This document shows positions 24,644 to 32,941 of a stretch of 64,000 nt of DNA, one piece after another. A program made the translations under genes and the position numbers. The stretch covers positions 2,480,001 to 2,544,000 of the forward strand of contig NZ_CP184360.1 of NCBI RefSeq assembly GCF_048595755.1, given 5' to 3'. The notes beneath the pieces were generated by a model. That model worked only from the letters and a program-made list of their open reading frames with translations, did not search any database and was not told where the DNA came from. This DNA is from Luteococcus sp048595755 (GTDB taxonomy: Bacteria; Actinomycetota; Actinomycetes; Propionibacteriales; Propionibacteriaceae). Numbering within the stretch: the stretch's first letter is position 1; the number at the start of each line of letters is the position of its first letter.

Positions 24644-25429
24644 TCAGGACAGCAGTTCCAGGGACAGGGCCATCACACCCATGCCTGCCACCAACCCGTA
24701 GACCGCGGCGTGGTGTTCACCGAACTTCTGGGCCGTGGGCAGGAGCTCGTCCAGACTGACGAAGACCATGACGCCCGCCACCGCGCACAGGCACACCCCG
24801 ATGAGCGCGGGTGAGATGAAGGGGGCCAACAACAGGTAGAGCAGCAGTGCGCCCAACGGCTCGGACAGGCCCGAACCGGCGGCATACCAGAAGGCCTTGC
24901 TGCGGGAACCGGTCGCGGCATAGATCGGAACCGAGACCGCGATCCCTTCGGGAATGTTGTGGATGGCGATGGCGGCCGCGATCATGGCTCCGGCCTGGAA
25001 GTCCTCAAGGCTGGTGATGAGCGTGGCGAAGCCTTCGGGGAGGTTGTGCAGCGTGATGACGGCAGCGGTCACCAGCCCCACCCGCATGAGGGCCCCTCGC
25101 TGCGCCACCGCAGGGCCGTCCTCGCCGGGCAGTCCGGAGGGCTCATGGGGGTTGACGTCCTCGGGGACGTAGCGGTCGATTGCCAGGATCAGCGCGATGC
25201 CCGCGAAGAAGGACAGCGCCGCCCACGACTCGTCACCCAGGTGGGCCGCGCCGCTGGGCATCAGTTCCATGAAGGAGACGTAGATCATCACCCCGCTGGA
25301 TAGGCCCAGACCCCCGGCGAGCAGACGAGGCGTCACCTGGCTGCGGGCCACCGCCACCAGACCGCCCAAGGCCGTGGACAGGCCCGCACCCAGGGTGAGC
25401 GCGAAGGCGGCCAGGAAGCTGCGGTCCAT
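24644..25429 (-). CDS. ZIP-family metal transporter (ZupT-like)
   Basis: 261 residues, about eight membrane helices. The two metal-site helices are clear: ITLHNLPEGFATLI and IAIHNIPEGIAVSVP, each with the HN[LI]PEG motif. A cytoplasmic loop (DVNPHEPSGLPGEDG) is short and acidic. Such proteins import zinc and, less selectively, iron or manganese. The last helix, ALSLELLS, ends the chain. It stands alone, between the zinc-finger protein gene and the AlkB-like gene, all on the minus strand; no Zur box was identified. Confidence 0.9.
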   Translation of the reverse strand: MDRSFLAAFALTLGAGLSTALGGLVAVARSQVTPRLLAGGLGLSSGVMIYVSFMELMPSGAAHLGDESWAALSFFAGIALILAIDRYVPEDVNPHEPSGLPGEDGPAVAQRGALMRVGLVTAAVITLHNLPEGFATLITSLEDFQAGAMIAAAIAIHNIPEGIAVSVPIYAATGSRSKAFWYAAGSGLSEPLGALLLYLLLAPFISPALIGVCLCAVAGVMVFVSLDELLPTAQKFGEHHAAVYGLVAGMGVMALSLELLS

Positions 25430-25481
25430 GACCCCACGTTAGGGGAGTGGAGCGCGTGCTGGCAGCAGCGGCGTGCCAGGC

Positions 25482-26150
25482 TCAGGCCATTCCGGATTCG
25501 CGCAGGGTGATGTTGATTCGGCCATCGGTCATCCCGCAGTCCTGCGGAGAAGTTCCGGGCAAGACCTCCATCACCCCGTGGAAGGCGAGCCTGGAGGGGC
25601 CGCCGAAGACGAACAGGTCCCCCGAACGCAACTCAAGATCCACATAGGGGCGAGCTCGTGACTCGCGATTGCCGAATCGGAATCGGCAGCTGTTGCCGAT
25701 CGACAACGAGACGACCGGGGCGGGGGAGCGTTCCTCCCGATCCTGGTGCATGCCCATGCGGGCCTGGTCGTCGTAGTAGTTGATCAGCGCGGTGTCCGGC
25801 CGGTAGGCACTGGCCTCATCCTGGCTGCCCGTGGCTGCGTGGACTGCCCGCTGGCCCAGCCGGACGAGCCAGTCGGGCACCGGCGGTACTGGCAGTCCGT
25901 TCTGGTCGATGGCCTCGCGTGTCAGGCGTCCGGGATTCCAGTGCCAACCCAGGCAGACGCTCTGCACGCTCATCGGATGCCCACCGATCAATGGGTAGCG
26001 CGGTGGCACCGGTCCCTGTCCCCACTCATGGAAACGGGCGACCAGCCAGCGCTGTTCCTCCAGGGACAGGAAGTTCTCGACGAGGTGGGCCCCCGGCGGG
26101 AGCTCCACCGTGGGGCGCACCACCTCGTGGTGGCTGAACAGGGGATCCAT
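25482..26150 (-). CDS. AlkB-like 2-oxoglutarate/Fe(II) dioxygenase
   Basis: 222 residues from ATG 26150 (an in-frame GTG at 26213 would add 21 residues reaching the tRNA promoter). Iron ligands: His/Asp in MGMHQDREE and the distal His in RLAFHGVMEV. The 2-oxoglutarate-binding Arg pair is in GMTDGRINITLRESG. YYDDQARMGMHQD is the canonical AlkB pattern (Asn-Tyr-Tyr...). The enzyme removes alkyl groups from DNA bases by oxidative demethylation. It is divergent from tRNA-Gly. Confidence 0.85.
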   Translation of the reverse strand: MDPLFSHHEVVRPTVELPPGAHLVENFLSLEEQRWLVARFHEWGQGPVPPRYPLIGGHPMSVQSVCLGWHWNPGRLTREAIDQNGLPVPPVPDWLVRLGQRAVHAATGSQDEASAYRPDTALINYYDDQARMGMHQDREERSPAPVVSLSIGNSCRFRFGNRESRARPYVDLELRSGDLFVFGGPSRLAFHGVMEVLPGTSPQDCGMTDGRINITLRESGMA

Positions 26151-26202
26151 CGCGGGCGGCACCCATCCATCCTGCCAAGTGGCGACGAGGCGGTGGAATC
26201 GG

Positions 26203-26208
26203 CTAGAC
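26203..26208 (+). promoter_or_regulatory. -10 hexamer TAGACT for tRNA-Gly
   Basis: CTAGACTTCACG lies 22 bases before the mature 5' end of tRNA-Gly, leaving a short leader for RNase P. The same hexamer occurs before several other genes in the window. Confidence 0.5.
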
Positions 26209-26229
26209 TTCACGAGCCCTACGGGGCAT

Positions 26230-26303
26230 GCGGATGTAGCTCAATGGTAGAGCCCTAGTCTTCCAAACTAGCTACGCGGGTTCGATTCCCGTCATCCGCT
26301 CCA
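26230..26303 (+). tRNA. tRNA-Gly(UCC)
   Basis: GCGGATG pairs with CATCCGC as acceptor stem. D-arm AGCTCAATGGTAGAGC, anticodon loop CTTCCAA giving UCC, T-loop GGTTCGATTCC, discriminator T and encoded CCA are all present. It reads GGA/GGG codons. A strong terminator follows. Confidence 0.97.
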
Positions 26304-26310
26304 ACAAGAA

Positions 26311-26342
26311 TGCAGGCCCAGCCACCAATGGCTGGGCCTGCA
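26311..26342 (+). terminator. tRNA-Gly terminator, 14-bp perfect stem
   Basis: TGCAGGCCCAGCCA, loop CCAA, exact complement, 8 bases after the tRNA CCA. Confidence 0.8.
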
Positions 26343-26505
26343 CTGGTTTCGGCGCCCGCCAGCAGGCCTGGGGCTGGCAGGGCCAGAGGCATTGCGTGAG
26401 CCGGTGCGCGGCAAAGCCCTTCGCGCGTCAGTTTGCCGATGACCGCGTGGTCGCTACGATTGTGCGGTCTGCCATTTGCGCAATATTCGACGATCAGGAG
26501 AACCT

Positions 26506-28188
26506 GTGCCCAGCACTGTTGAGCAGCTCAGCCCGTCCCGGGTGAAGCTCACCATTGACATGCCCTTTGAAGAACTGAAGCCGAGCCTGGACAAGGCCTA
26601 CGCGGAGATCGCCCAGCAGGTGCAGATCCCCGGCTTCCGCAAGGGCAAGGTTCCCGCAGCCATCATCGACCAGCGCTTCGGGCGCGGCATGGTGCTGCAG
26701 GAGGCCATCAATGACGCCCTGCCGAACGCCTACGGCCAGGCGGTCGTCGAGCACAAGCTGGTTCCCCTGGGCCAGCCCGAGATCGACGTCACCAACCTGG
26801 AGGACGGCAAGAACGTGCAGTTCACCGCCGAGGTGGACGTGCGACCCGACTTCGAGCTGCCGGAGTTCTCCAGCATCTCGGTCGAGGTCGAGCCGACCCA
26901 GGTGAAGGATGAGGACCTGGAGGAGCGCGTCGAGACCCTGCGTCAGCGCTTCGCCACCAACACCGACGTGGAGCGCGCCGCCAAGGATGGCGACGTCGTC
27001 ACCGTCGACCTCGAGGGATCGCAGAACGGTGAGGTCCTGGAGGACGCCACCGCGGAGGGCATCCAGTACAAGCTGGGCTCCGGCGGCATGCTCGAGGGCA
27101 TGGACGAGGCCATCACCGGTCTCAAGGCCGGCGAGAGCAAGACCTTCACCTCGAAGCTGCTGGGCGGCGCCCACCGCGACGAGGATGCCGACATCAAGGT
27201 CACCGTCACCAAGGTGCAGGAGCAGGAGCTGCCCGAGGTCGACGACGAGTTCGCCCAGATGGTGAGCCAGTTCGACACCGCCGACGAGATGCGTGCCGAC
27301 CTGCGCAGCAGCCTGGAGAACATGGCGCGCCTGGAGCAGGCTGCCGACGCTCGTGACAAGGTGCTCGAGGCCATCATCGCCAAGACCGACTTCGAGCTGC
27401 CGCAGAACCTGGTGGACGCCGAGATCGAGGCTCGCAAGAACCAGGTCACCCAGCAGCTGGCCTCCGCCGGCCTGAGCGTGGAGCAGTACCTCAAGGACGC
27501 CGAGGACGAGACCGCCGAGACCGAGGACGAGTTCTGGGCCGAGATCGAGAAGCGTTCGATGGACGCGCTCAAGGCGCAGATCGTGCTCGACAAGCTGGCC
27601 GACGACAATGAGTACGAGGTGGGCCAGGAAGAGCTCACCCAGATGATCTTCACCAAGGCGCAGCAGAACGGCACCTCGCCTGAGCAGGAGATCCAGCACA
27701 TGCAGGAGCACAACCACCTGCCCGAGTGGATGCAGGAGATCCGTCGCTCCAAGGCCCTGGCCGACATGGTGAATGCTGCCTCCATCAGCGACACCGAGGG
27801 CAAGACCATCGACCTGAGCAAGATGGGTCCGGATGGTGCCCTGGTGGAGTCCGACGAGGACGACGACGAGGCCGCCGAGCCCAAGAAGGCACCGGCCAAG
27901 AAGACGGCCGCCAAGAAGGCCCCCGCCAAGAAGGCTGCCGCCAAGGTTGACGAGAAGGCCGACGCGGAGAAGGCCGACGACTCGGAGGAGAAGGCTCCGG
28001 CCAAGAAGGCTGCTGCCAAGAAGGCCCCGGCCAAGAAGACTGCCGCCAAGAAGGCCCCGGCCAAGAAGACGGCTGCCAAGAAGACCGCCGCCGGCGAGGA
28101 GAAGGCTCCGGCCAAGAAGGCTGCCGCCAAGAAGGCCCCGGCCAAGAAGGCCGCCGCCAAGAAGGCCGCTCCGGCCGACGAGGCCTGA
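26506..28188 (+). CDS. tig: Trigger factor with Lys/Ala/Pro-rich C-terminal tail
   Basis: 560 residues from GTG 26506 with AGGAGA 5 bases upstream. Ribosome-binding domain (1-110, IPGFRKGKVPAAIIDQRFG is the signature loop), FKBP-type prolyl isomerase (about 150-245, GSGGMLEGMDEAITGLKAGE), C-terminal chaperone domain (to about 450). From about 458 an acidic stretch is followed by repeated APAKKTAAKK/APAKKAAAKK blocks like histone H1 tails. These add about 100 residues to the usual 430-470. Trigger factor binds nascent chains at the ribosome exit. The basic tail could bind rRNA or DNA. It precedes the Clp protease genes, the common bacterial order. Confidence 0.95.
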   Translation: MPSTVEQLSPSRVKLTIDMPFEELKPSLDKAYAEIAQQVQIPGFRKGKVPAAIIDQRFGRGMVLQEAINDALPNAYGQAVVEHKLVPLGQPEIDVTNLEDGKNVQFTAEVDVRPDFELPEFSSISVEVEPTQVKDEDLEERVETLRQRFATNTDVERAAKDGDVVTVDLEGSQNGEVLEDATAEGIQYKLGSGGMLEGMDEAITGLKAGESKTFTSKLLGGAHRDEDADIKVTVTKVQEQELPEVDDEFAQMVSQFDTADEMRADLRSSLENMARLEQAADARDKVLEAIIAKTDFELPQNLVDAEIEARKNQVTQQLASAGLSVEQYLKDAEDETAETEDEFWAEIEKRSMDALKAQIVLDKLADDNEYEVGQEELTQMIFTKAQQNGTSPEQEIQHMQEHNHLPEWMQEIRRSKALADMVNAASISDTEGKTIDLSKMGPDGALVESDEDDDEAAEPKKAPAKKTAAKKAPAKKAAAKVDEKADAEKADDSEEKAPAKKAAAKKAPAKKTAAKKAPAKKTAAKKTAAGEEKAPAKKAAAKKAPAKKAAAKKAAPADEA

Positions 28189-28228
28189 GACCGGGAGCCT
28201 CGAACGGTTCGAGACCCCTCACGCCTAG

Positions 28229-28261
28229 ACTGGGCGCCGCGCCATGTGCGCGGCGCCCAGT
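28229..28261 (+). terminator. tig terminator, 14-bp perfect stem
   Basis: ACTGGGCGCCGCGC, loop CATGT, exact complement, then CGTCTT. It separates tig from the AI-2E-family gene. A TAGACT hexamer (28226-28231) overlaps its left arm. Confidence 0.8.
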
Positions 28262-28300
28262 CGTCTTCCACCGTCCTTCCACACTTGCCAGGAGAAGCCC

Positions 28301-29599
28301 GTGCTCGATTCCCTCCGACGCCGGCTGCCGCGGGCCTTGCCTCGCGGCAGGACGCGAGCCCTGGCCCAGGTTGACACGCGCATGGTGCATGGCCCCGAAA
28401 CCCCGCAGCAGGCGGCGGCGCGCGTGACCGACCGATCGGCGGCCCGCAACCGGGTGGTGGTCCATGAGGTGGAGCCCGTCGACGAGGCTGCACCGCAATC
28501 CGTCGCGGCGATGCCCGCCGAACGCAGCGAGCGCTCCATGCCTCGTATCGTGCTGGTCCTGGTGGCCATCGCGGCCGGGCTGTTGGTCCTTCGGGAGCTG
28601 CGGGAGTTGGCGAGCCTCGTGGCGCCCGTCTTCTTCGCCCTGAACCTGATGATCACCGCCTATCCGGTGCAGCGTCGTCTGGTACGTCTGGGCCTGCCGC
28701 GATGGCTGGGTGCCGTGGCCGCTGGCCTGACGGTGTTGGTGGTGCTGGCGCTGGTGATCTTCGGCCTGAGCTATGGCGTGGCGGCGATGGTGGGCGAGCT
28801 GCCCAAGTACAACCAGCAGTTCACGGCGCTGTACAACCAGTCGCTGCAGTTGCTGCAGGAGCTCGGTTTCGATCGCGGTGTGGTGATGCAGTCGCTGAAG
28901 GGGATCGACCCGAACAGCGTGATCACGGTGGTGACCGGACTGGTCAGCAATGCCAGCGGGGTGGCTGCCCTGGCAGTCGTGGTGCTCACCACGCTGATCT
29001 TCATGGTGATGGACGCCATCATCATCGAGGACCGTCTGGAGGCCGCGCGCCTGTCCCACCCCTCGCTGGTCCGCGGGCTGCTGACCTTTGCCCAGGGGAT
29101 CCGCAAGTACTGGCTGGTCAGCACCGTCTTCGGTCTGATCGTGGCAGTGGTCGACTACGTGATCCTGATCGGTGTGGGCGTGCCCCTGGCGCTGGTCTGG
29201 GCCCTGTTCAGCTTCCTCACCAACTACATCCCCAACATCGGCTTCGTGATCGGCCTGGTGCCCCCGGCGCTGCTGGCGCTGGTCGAGGGCGGCTGGAAGC
29301 CCGCGGTGCTGGTGGTGGTGGCCTACAGCGTGGTCAACTTCGTCATCCAGTCGATCATCCAGCCCCGGGTGGCCGGCGACGCGGTGGGTCTGACACCAAC
29401 CCTGTCCTTCCTGTCCCTGCTGCTGTGGGGCTGGGTCTTCGGCGGCCTGGGGGCGCTGATCGCCCTGCCGCTGTCGCTGCTGGTCAAGGCACTGTTGGTG
29501 GACGTCGATCCGCAGGCGCGGTGGGCGAACACCTTGATCTCCTCGCGGGTCAGCGACGGGCTGCCACAGACCCCGGCGCGAACCCGCCTGGACGGGTGA
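28301..29599 (+). CDS. AI-2E-family membrane transporter
   Basis: 432 residues from GTG 28301, with AGGAG 8 bases upstream. A long polar N-terminus (about 80 residues) precedes seven to eight helices, starting LVLVAIAAGLLVLRELRELA. The family hallmark is in the second half: FLTNYIPNIGFVIGLVPPAL, then INFVIQSIIQPRVAGDAVGL-like VVNFVIQSIIQPR and LGALIALPLSLLVKALLV. Members include the AI-2 exporter TqsA and Na+/H+ antiporter-like proteins; the substrate here is open. It sits between tig and clpP1 but has its own leader. Confidence 0.85.
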   Translation: MLDSLRRRLPRALPRGRTRALAQVDTRMVHGPETPQQAAARVTDRSAARNRVVVHEVEPVDEAAPQSVAAMPAERSERSMPRIVLVLVAIAAGLLVLRELRELASLVAPVFFALNLMITAYPVQRRLVRLGLPRWLGAVAAGLTVLVVLALVIFGLSYGVAAMVGELPKYNQQFTALYNQSLQLLQELGFDRGVVMQSLKGIDPNSVITVVTGLVSNASGVAALAVVVLTTLIFMVMDAIIIEDRLEAARLSHPSLVRGLLTFAQGIRKYWLVSTVFGLIVAVVDYVILIGVGVPLALVWALFSFLTNYIPNIGFVIGLVPPALLALVEGGWKPAVLVVVAYSVVNFVIQSIIQPRVAGDAVGLTPTLSFLSLLLWGWVFGGLGALIALPLSLLVKALLVDVDPQARWANTLISSRVSDGLPQTPARTRLDG

Positions 29600-29603
29600 G
29601 GCA

Positions 29604-29617
29604 CGCCCGCAGCGAAC
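29604..29617. promoter_or_regulatory. ClgR-like operator upstream of clpP1
   Basis: CGCCCGCAGCGAAC; on the other strand GTTCGC-N5-GCG, close to the box bound by ClgR, the activator of actinobacterial clp genes. It lies directly upstream of the probable -35 (TTGTTT, 29632) and -10 (TAGGTT, 29654), the right place for an activator. One position differs from the consensus as I remember it. Confidence 0.4.
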
Positions 29618-29653
29618 GCGGTCGGGATCCATTGTTTTGTCGGTCACAGCGGG

Positions 29654-29659
29654 TAGGTT
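29654..29659 (+). promoter_or_regulatory. clpP1 promoter -10 TAGGTT, leaderless start
   Basis: TAGGTT ends 6 bases before GTG 29666; TTGTTT (29632-29637) is 16 bases upstream as -35. There is no ribosome-binding site. Confidence 0.55.
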
Positions 29660-29665
29660 TCAAGG

Positions 29666-30295
29666 GTGAACGATTTCGCAACTGACCACACGATCCGCGC
29701 CGCAGCTGGCGCCGGCAGTGGCTTCGGGATGACCGACAACGTCTACCAGGCACTGCTGGCCAACCGAATCGTCTTCCTCGGCGACGAGGTGAAGGACGAG
29801 AACGCCAATGCAATCTGTGCGCAGCTCCTCCTGCTCAACGCGGAGGATCCGCACAAGGACATCTACCTGTACATCAACTCGCCCGGTGGGTCGGTGACGG
29901 CCGGCATGGCCATCTTCGACACCATGCAGTGGATCAGCAATGACGTGGCCACCGTGGCCATGGGCCTGGCCGCCTCCATGGGGCAGTTCCTCCTCAGCGC
30001 CGGTGCCAAGGGCAAGCGCTATGCGCTGCCCCACAGCCGGATCATGATGCACCAGCCCTCGGGCGGCATCGGCGGCACCGCCTCCGACATCCGCATCCAG
30101 GCCGAGCAGTCCCTGCACATCAAGAAGCAGATGGCCGAGCTGATCGCGGAGCACACCGGGCAGCCGCTGGAGCAGATCGAGGCCGACTCCGACCGCGACC
30201 GTTGGTTCACCGCGGCGCAGGCGCTGGAGTACGGCTTCATCGACCACGTCTACGAGCGCGCGTCGCAGATCAGCAACGACGCCCCGAACCAGTGA
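29666..30295 (+). CDS. clpP1: ATP-dependent Clp protease proteolytic subunit ClpP1
   Basis: 209 residues from GTG 29666. Catalytic Ser104 in AMGLAASMGQFLLSAG, His129 in SRIMMHQPSGG, and the Asp in the DRDRWFTAAQALEYG segment. INSPGGSVTAGMAIFDTMQ is the substrate-binding strand. Actinobacteria make a mixed ClpP1P2 tetradecamer; this subunit is followed 8 bases later by clpP2 and then clpX. The likely activator is ClgR (operator upstream). Confidence 0.95.
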   Translation: MNDFATDHTIRAAAGAGSGFGMTDNVYQALLANRIVFLGDEVKDENANAICAQLLLLNAEDPHKDIYLYINSPGGSVTAGMAIFDTMQWISNDVATVAMGLAASMGQFLLSAGAKGKRYALPHSRIMMHQPSGGIGGTASDIRIQAEQSLHIKKQMAELIAEHTGQPLEQIEADSDRDRWFTAAQALEYGFIDHVYERASQISNDAPNQ

Positions 30296-30303
30296 GGACC
30301 AGC

Positions 30304-30969
30304 ATGACCATGCCCTTCAACATGTCCATGCCGGCGATGCCCGGCGGGATGGCTCCGGCCGGTCCGTCGATGGACTACTACATTCCCCAGTGGGAAGAGC
30401 GCACCTCGTACGGCATGCGCCGCGTCGATCCGTACACCAAGCTCTTCGAGGAACGCATCATCTTCCTCGGCACCCCGATCAGCGACGAGATCGCCAACGC
30501 CGTGATGGCCCAGCTGCTGTGCCTGCAGCAGATGGACAGCGAGCGTCCGATCAGCATGTACATCAACAGCCCGGGTGGTTCCTTCACCGCCCTGACGGCG
30601 ATCTATGACACCATGCAGTACATCAAGCCCGATGTGCAGACGGTGTGCCTCGGTCAGGCCGCCTCCGCCGCGGCCGTCCTGCTGGCCGCCGGCAGCAAGG
30701 GCCGTCGCATGGCGTTGCCTAACTCGCGCATCCTGATCCACCAGCCGGCCACCGAGGGCGGCTACGGCCAGAGCTCCGACCTGGAGATCCAGGCCAATGA
30801 GATCCTGCGCATCCGCGGACTGATGGAGACCATGCTGGCCAAGGACACCGGCCAGAGCGTCGAGAAGATCAGCCGCGACATCGAGCGCGACAAGTACCTC
30901 ACCGCCGAAGAGGCCATGGAGTACGGCATCATCGACGACATCCTGACCTCGCTCAAGGACGTCGACTGA
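30304..30969 (+). CDS. clpP2: ATP-dependent Clp protease proteolytic subunit ClpP2
   Basis: 221 residues from ATG 30304, with GAGGAC 6 bases upstream. A Met/Pro-rich N-terminus (FNMSMPAMPGGMAPAGP) is probably processed off in the mature ring. Catalytic Ser in CLGQAASAAAVLLAAG, His in SRILIHQPATEGG, Asp in IERDKYLTAEEAMEYG. It partners ClpP1 in one heteromeric protease and carries the docking face for the ATPase. Confidence 0.95.
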   Translation: MTMPFNMSMPAMPGGMAPAGPSMDYYIPQWEERTSYGMRRVDPYTKLFEERIIFLGTPISDEIANAVMAQLLCLQQMDSERPISMYINSPGGSFTALTAIYDTMQYIKPDVQTVCLGQAASAAAVLLAAGSKGRRMALPNSRILIHQPATEGGYGQSSDLEIQANEILRIRGLMETMLAKDTGQSVEKISRDIERDKYLTAEEAMEYGIIDDILTSLKDVD

Positions 30970-31065
30970 CACCCCGCTGACCCAGTCCGGGCCATCTCTG
31001 CGGACCTCCCGCGGTGATGGCCCGGCAGCGGTTAGGGTGGCCGGAGAGTCGAAAGGACCTAGGAC

Positions 31066-32358
31066 ATGGCGCGCATTGGTGAATCGGGCGATCTGTTCAC
31101 CTGTTCCTTCTGTGGCAAGAGCCAGAAGCAGGTGAAGAAGCTCATCGCGGGTTCGGGCGTCTACATCTGCGACGAGTGCATCGACCTGTGCAACGAGATC
31201 ATCGAGGAGGAGTTCAGCCAGGGCAGCGACGTCGGCCTGCTGGATGACCTGCCCAAGCCCACCGAGATCCGTGACTTCCTCGATTCCTACGTCATCGGGC
31301 AGGACAGCGCCAAGCGCACCCTGGCCGTGGCCGTCTACAACCACTACAAGCGGGTTCAGGCGGCCGCCACCACACCGGCCGCTCGTCGCACCTCCGAGGA
31401 CGACGGCGTGGAGTTGGGCAAGTCCAACATCCTGCTCATCGGCCCCACCGGATGCGGCAAGACCTACCTGGCGCAGACACTCGCCAAGATGCTCAACGTC
31501 CCCTTCGCCATGGCCGACGCAACGGCGCTCACAGAGGCTGGCTATGTGGGCGAGGACGTGGAGAACATCCTGTTGAAGCTGATCCAGGCCGCCGACTACG
31601 ACGTCAAGAAGGCCGAGACCGGCATCATCTACATCGACGAGATCGACAAGGTGGCCCGCAAGAGCGAGAACCCGTCGATCACCCGCGACGTCTCGGGCGA
31701 GGGAGTCCAGCAGGCGCTGTTGAAGATCTTGGAAGGAACCGTTGCCTCGGTGCCGCCCCAAGGAGGCCGCAAGCACCCGCACCAGGAGTTCATCCAGATC
31801 GACACCACCAATGTGCTGTTCATCGTCGGTGGTGCCTTCGCCGGGCTGGACGACATCATCAATGACCGCATTGGCAAGCGTCCGCTGGGCTTCAACACCG
31901 CCCAGTCGGCCCGTGAGGAATTGCAGGACCCGTTCAGCCAGGTCTCGCCCGAAGACCTGCACAAGTTCGGCCTGATCCCCGAGTTCATCGGCCGCCTCCC
32001 GATGACGGCGACGGTGGCGCCGCTCGACAAGGACGCGTTGGTGCGCATCCTGACCGAGCCGCGCAATGCGCTGGTCAAGCAGTACCGCAAGATGTTCGAG
32101 CTGGACGGCGTGCAGTTGGAGTTCACCGACGATGCGGTGGAGGCAGTGGCCCTCAAGGCCCTGGAGCGTGGCACGGGAGCCCGCGGCCTGCGCTCGATCC
32201 TGGAAGAGACCCTGCTGGACGTGATGTTCGACGTGCCCAGCCAGGAGACGATCAGCCAGGTCGTCGTCACCGGCGCGTGCGTGCGAGGCGAGGCAAGCCC
32301 TACCCTTGTTGCGCGGAACAAGAGCCGAATGGCCCACCGCGGTGAACTGAGCGCCTGA
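31066..32358 (+). CDS. clpX: ATP-dependent Clp protease ATPase subunit ClpX
   Basis: 430 residues. The N-terminal zinc-binding domain has Cys13, Cys16, Cys35 and Cys38. AAA+ module: Walker A GPTGCGKT (126-133), Walker B IIYIDEIDK, pore-loop GYVGED, sensor LFIVGGAFAGLD, ClpP-binding loop region (NDRIGKRPLGFN). ClpX unfolds tagged substrates and feeds ClpP1P2. It starts 96 bases after clpP2, with GAAAGGACC before the ATG and a TAGGGT hexamer at 31033, so it may also be transcribed on its own. Confidence 0.96.
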   Translation: MARIGESGDLFTCSFCGKSQKQVKKLIAGSGVYICDECIDLCNEIIEEEFSQGSDVGLLDDLPKPTEIRDFLDSYVIGQDSAKRTLAVAVYNHYKRVQAAATTPAARRTSEDDGVELGKSNILLIGPTGCGKTYLAQTLAKMLNVPFAMADATALTEAGYVGEDVENILLKLIQAADYDVKKAETGIIYIDEIDKVARKSENPSITRDVSGEGVQQALLKILEGTVASVPPQGGRKHPHQEFIQIDTTNVLFIVGGAFAGLDDIINDRIGKRPLGFNTAQSAREELQDPFSQVSPEDLHKFGLIPEFIGRLPMTATVAPLDKDALVRILTEPRNALVKQYRKMFELDGVQLEFTDDAVEAVALKALERGTGARGLRSILEETLLDVMFDVPSQETISQVVVTGACVRGEASPTLVARNKSRMAHRGELSA

Positions 32359-32371
32359 CGAGGAGACCTTC

Positions 32372-32899
32372 GTGACATCGACACCCCCAGCCGAGCCCGC
32401 CGACCAGAGCCAGCCCGAGCCGGAGGTGGTTCGGGAGGCCGCGCCCCAGAAGTTGAGCAAGCGAGAGCTTCGGGAGCGCCAGCGTGCCGCCCAGGAGCGC
32501 TCGATCGGCAGCGGTGTCAGCGGAATCCTGTTGGCCGGGCTTTCCACGGTGCCCGCGCTGCTCGGGGGCACCGCCTGGCTCCTCAACGACAGCCGGCTGT
32601 GGTTCGGGGTGGGGATCGTCGTCGCCCTGGCCATGCTGGCCTCCACGCTGATCGTCAGCGGACGGATGAGGGAACGCAACCAGCTCTTCCGTGGCTGCTA
32701 CCTGGTGGCGGTGCTGGCCAACATCGTCGCGGTGGTGGCGCTGCTGGTGTGGATCCGCAGTCAGGACCTCACTTGGGGCGGCATGGCCCCCTGGGCAGCG
32801 ATCCTGCTGGCCGCCCCCGTCCTGTGCGCGGTGGTCTACGCGATCGGGCAGGCGCTGGAGACGCGCAAGCGGGCCAAGCTGGCGGCCCCGTCGGCCTGA
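32372..32899 (+). CDS. Hypothetical membrane protein
   Basis: 175 residues from GTG 32372, 13 bases after clpX, with GAGGAG upstream, so co-transcribed. An acidic, then basic, soluble N-terminus (KLSKRELRERQRAAQERSIG) precedes four hydrophobic helices (about 48-68, 74-94, 106-126, 138-160). I recognise no family. It may be a membrane partner of the Clp system only in the sense of location. Confidence 0.7.
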   Translation: MTSTPPAEPADQSQPEPEVVREAAPQKLSKRELRERQRAAQERSIGSGVSGILLAGLSTVPALLGGTAWLLNDSRLWFGVGIVVALAMLASTLIVSGRMRERNQLFRGCYLVAVLANIVAVVALLVWIRSQDLTWGGMAPWAAILLAAPVLCAVVYAIGQALETRKRAKLAAPSA

Positions 32900-32941
32900 C
32901 CCCACGGCCGTCGGCCTTGACCCCGCAGGCAGAATGTGGGC

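Noticed and set aside
30250..32679. 809-codon open frame antisense to clpP2-clpX
   Set aside because: Composition is that of a reverse-strand shadow of high-GC genes; the plus strand encodes unmistakable ClpP2 and ClpX.
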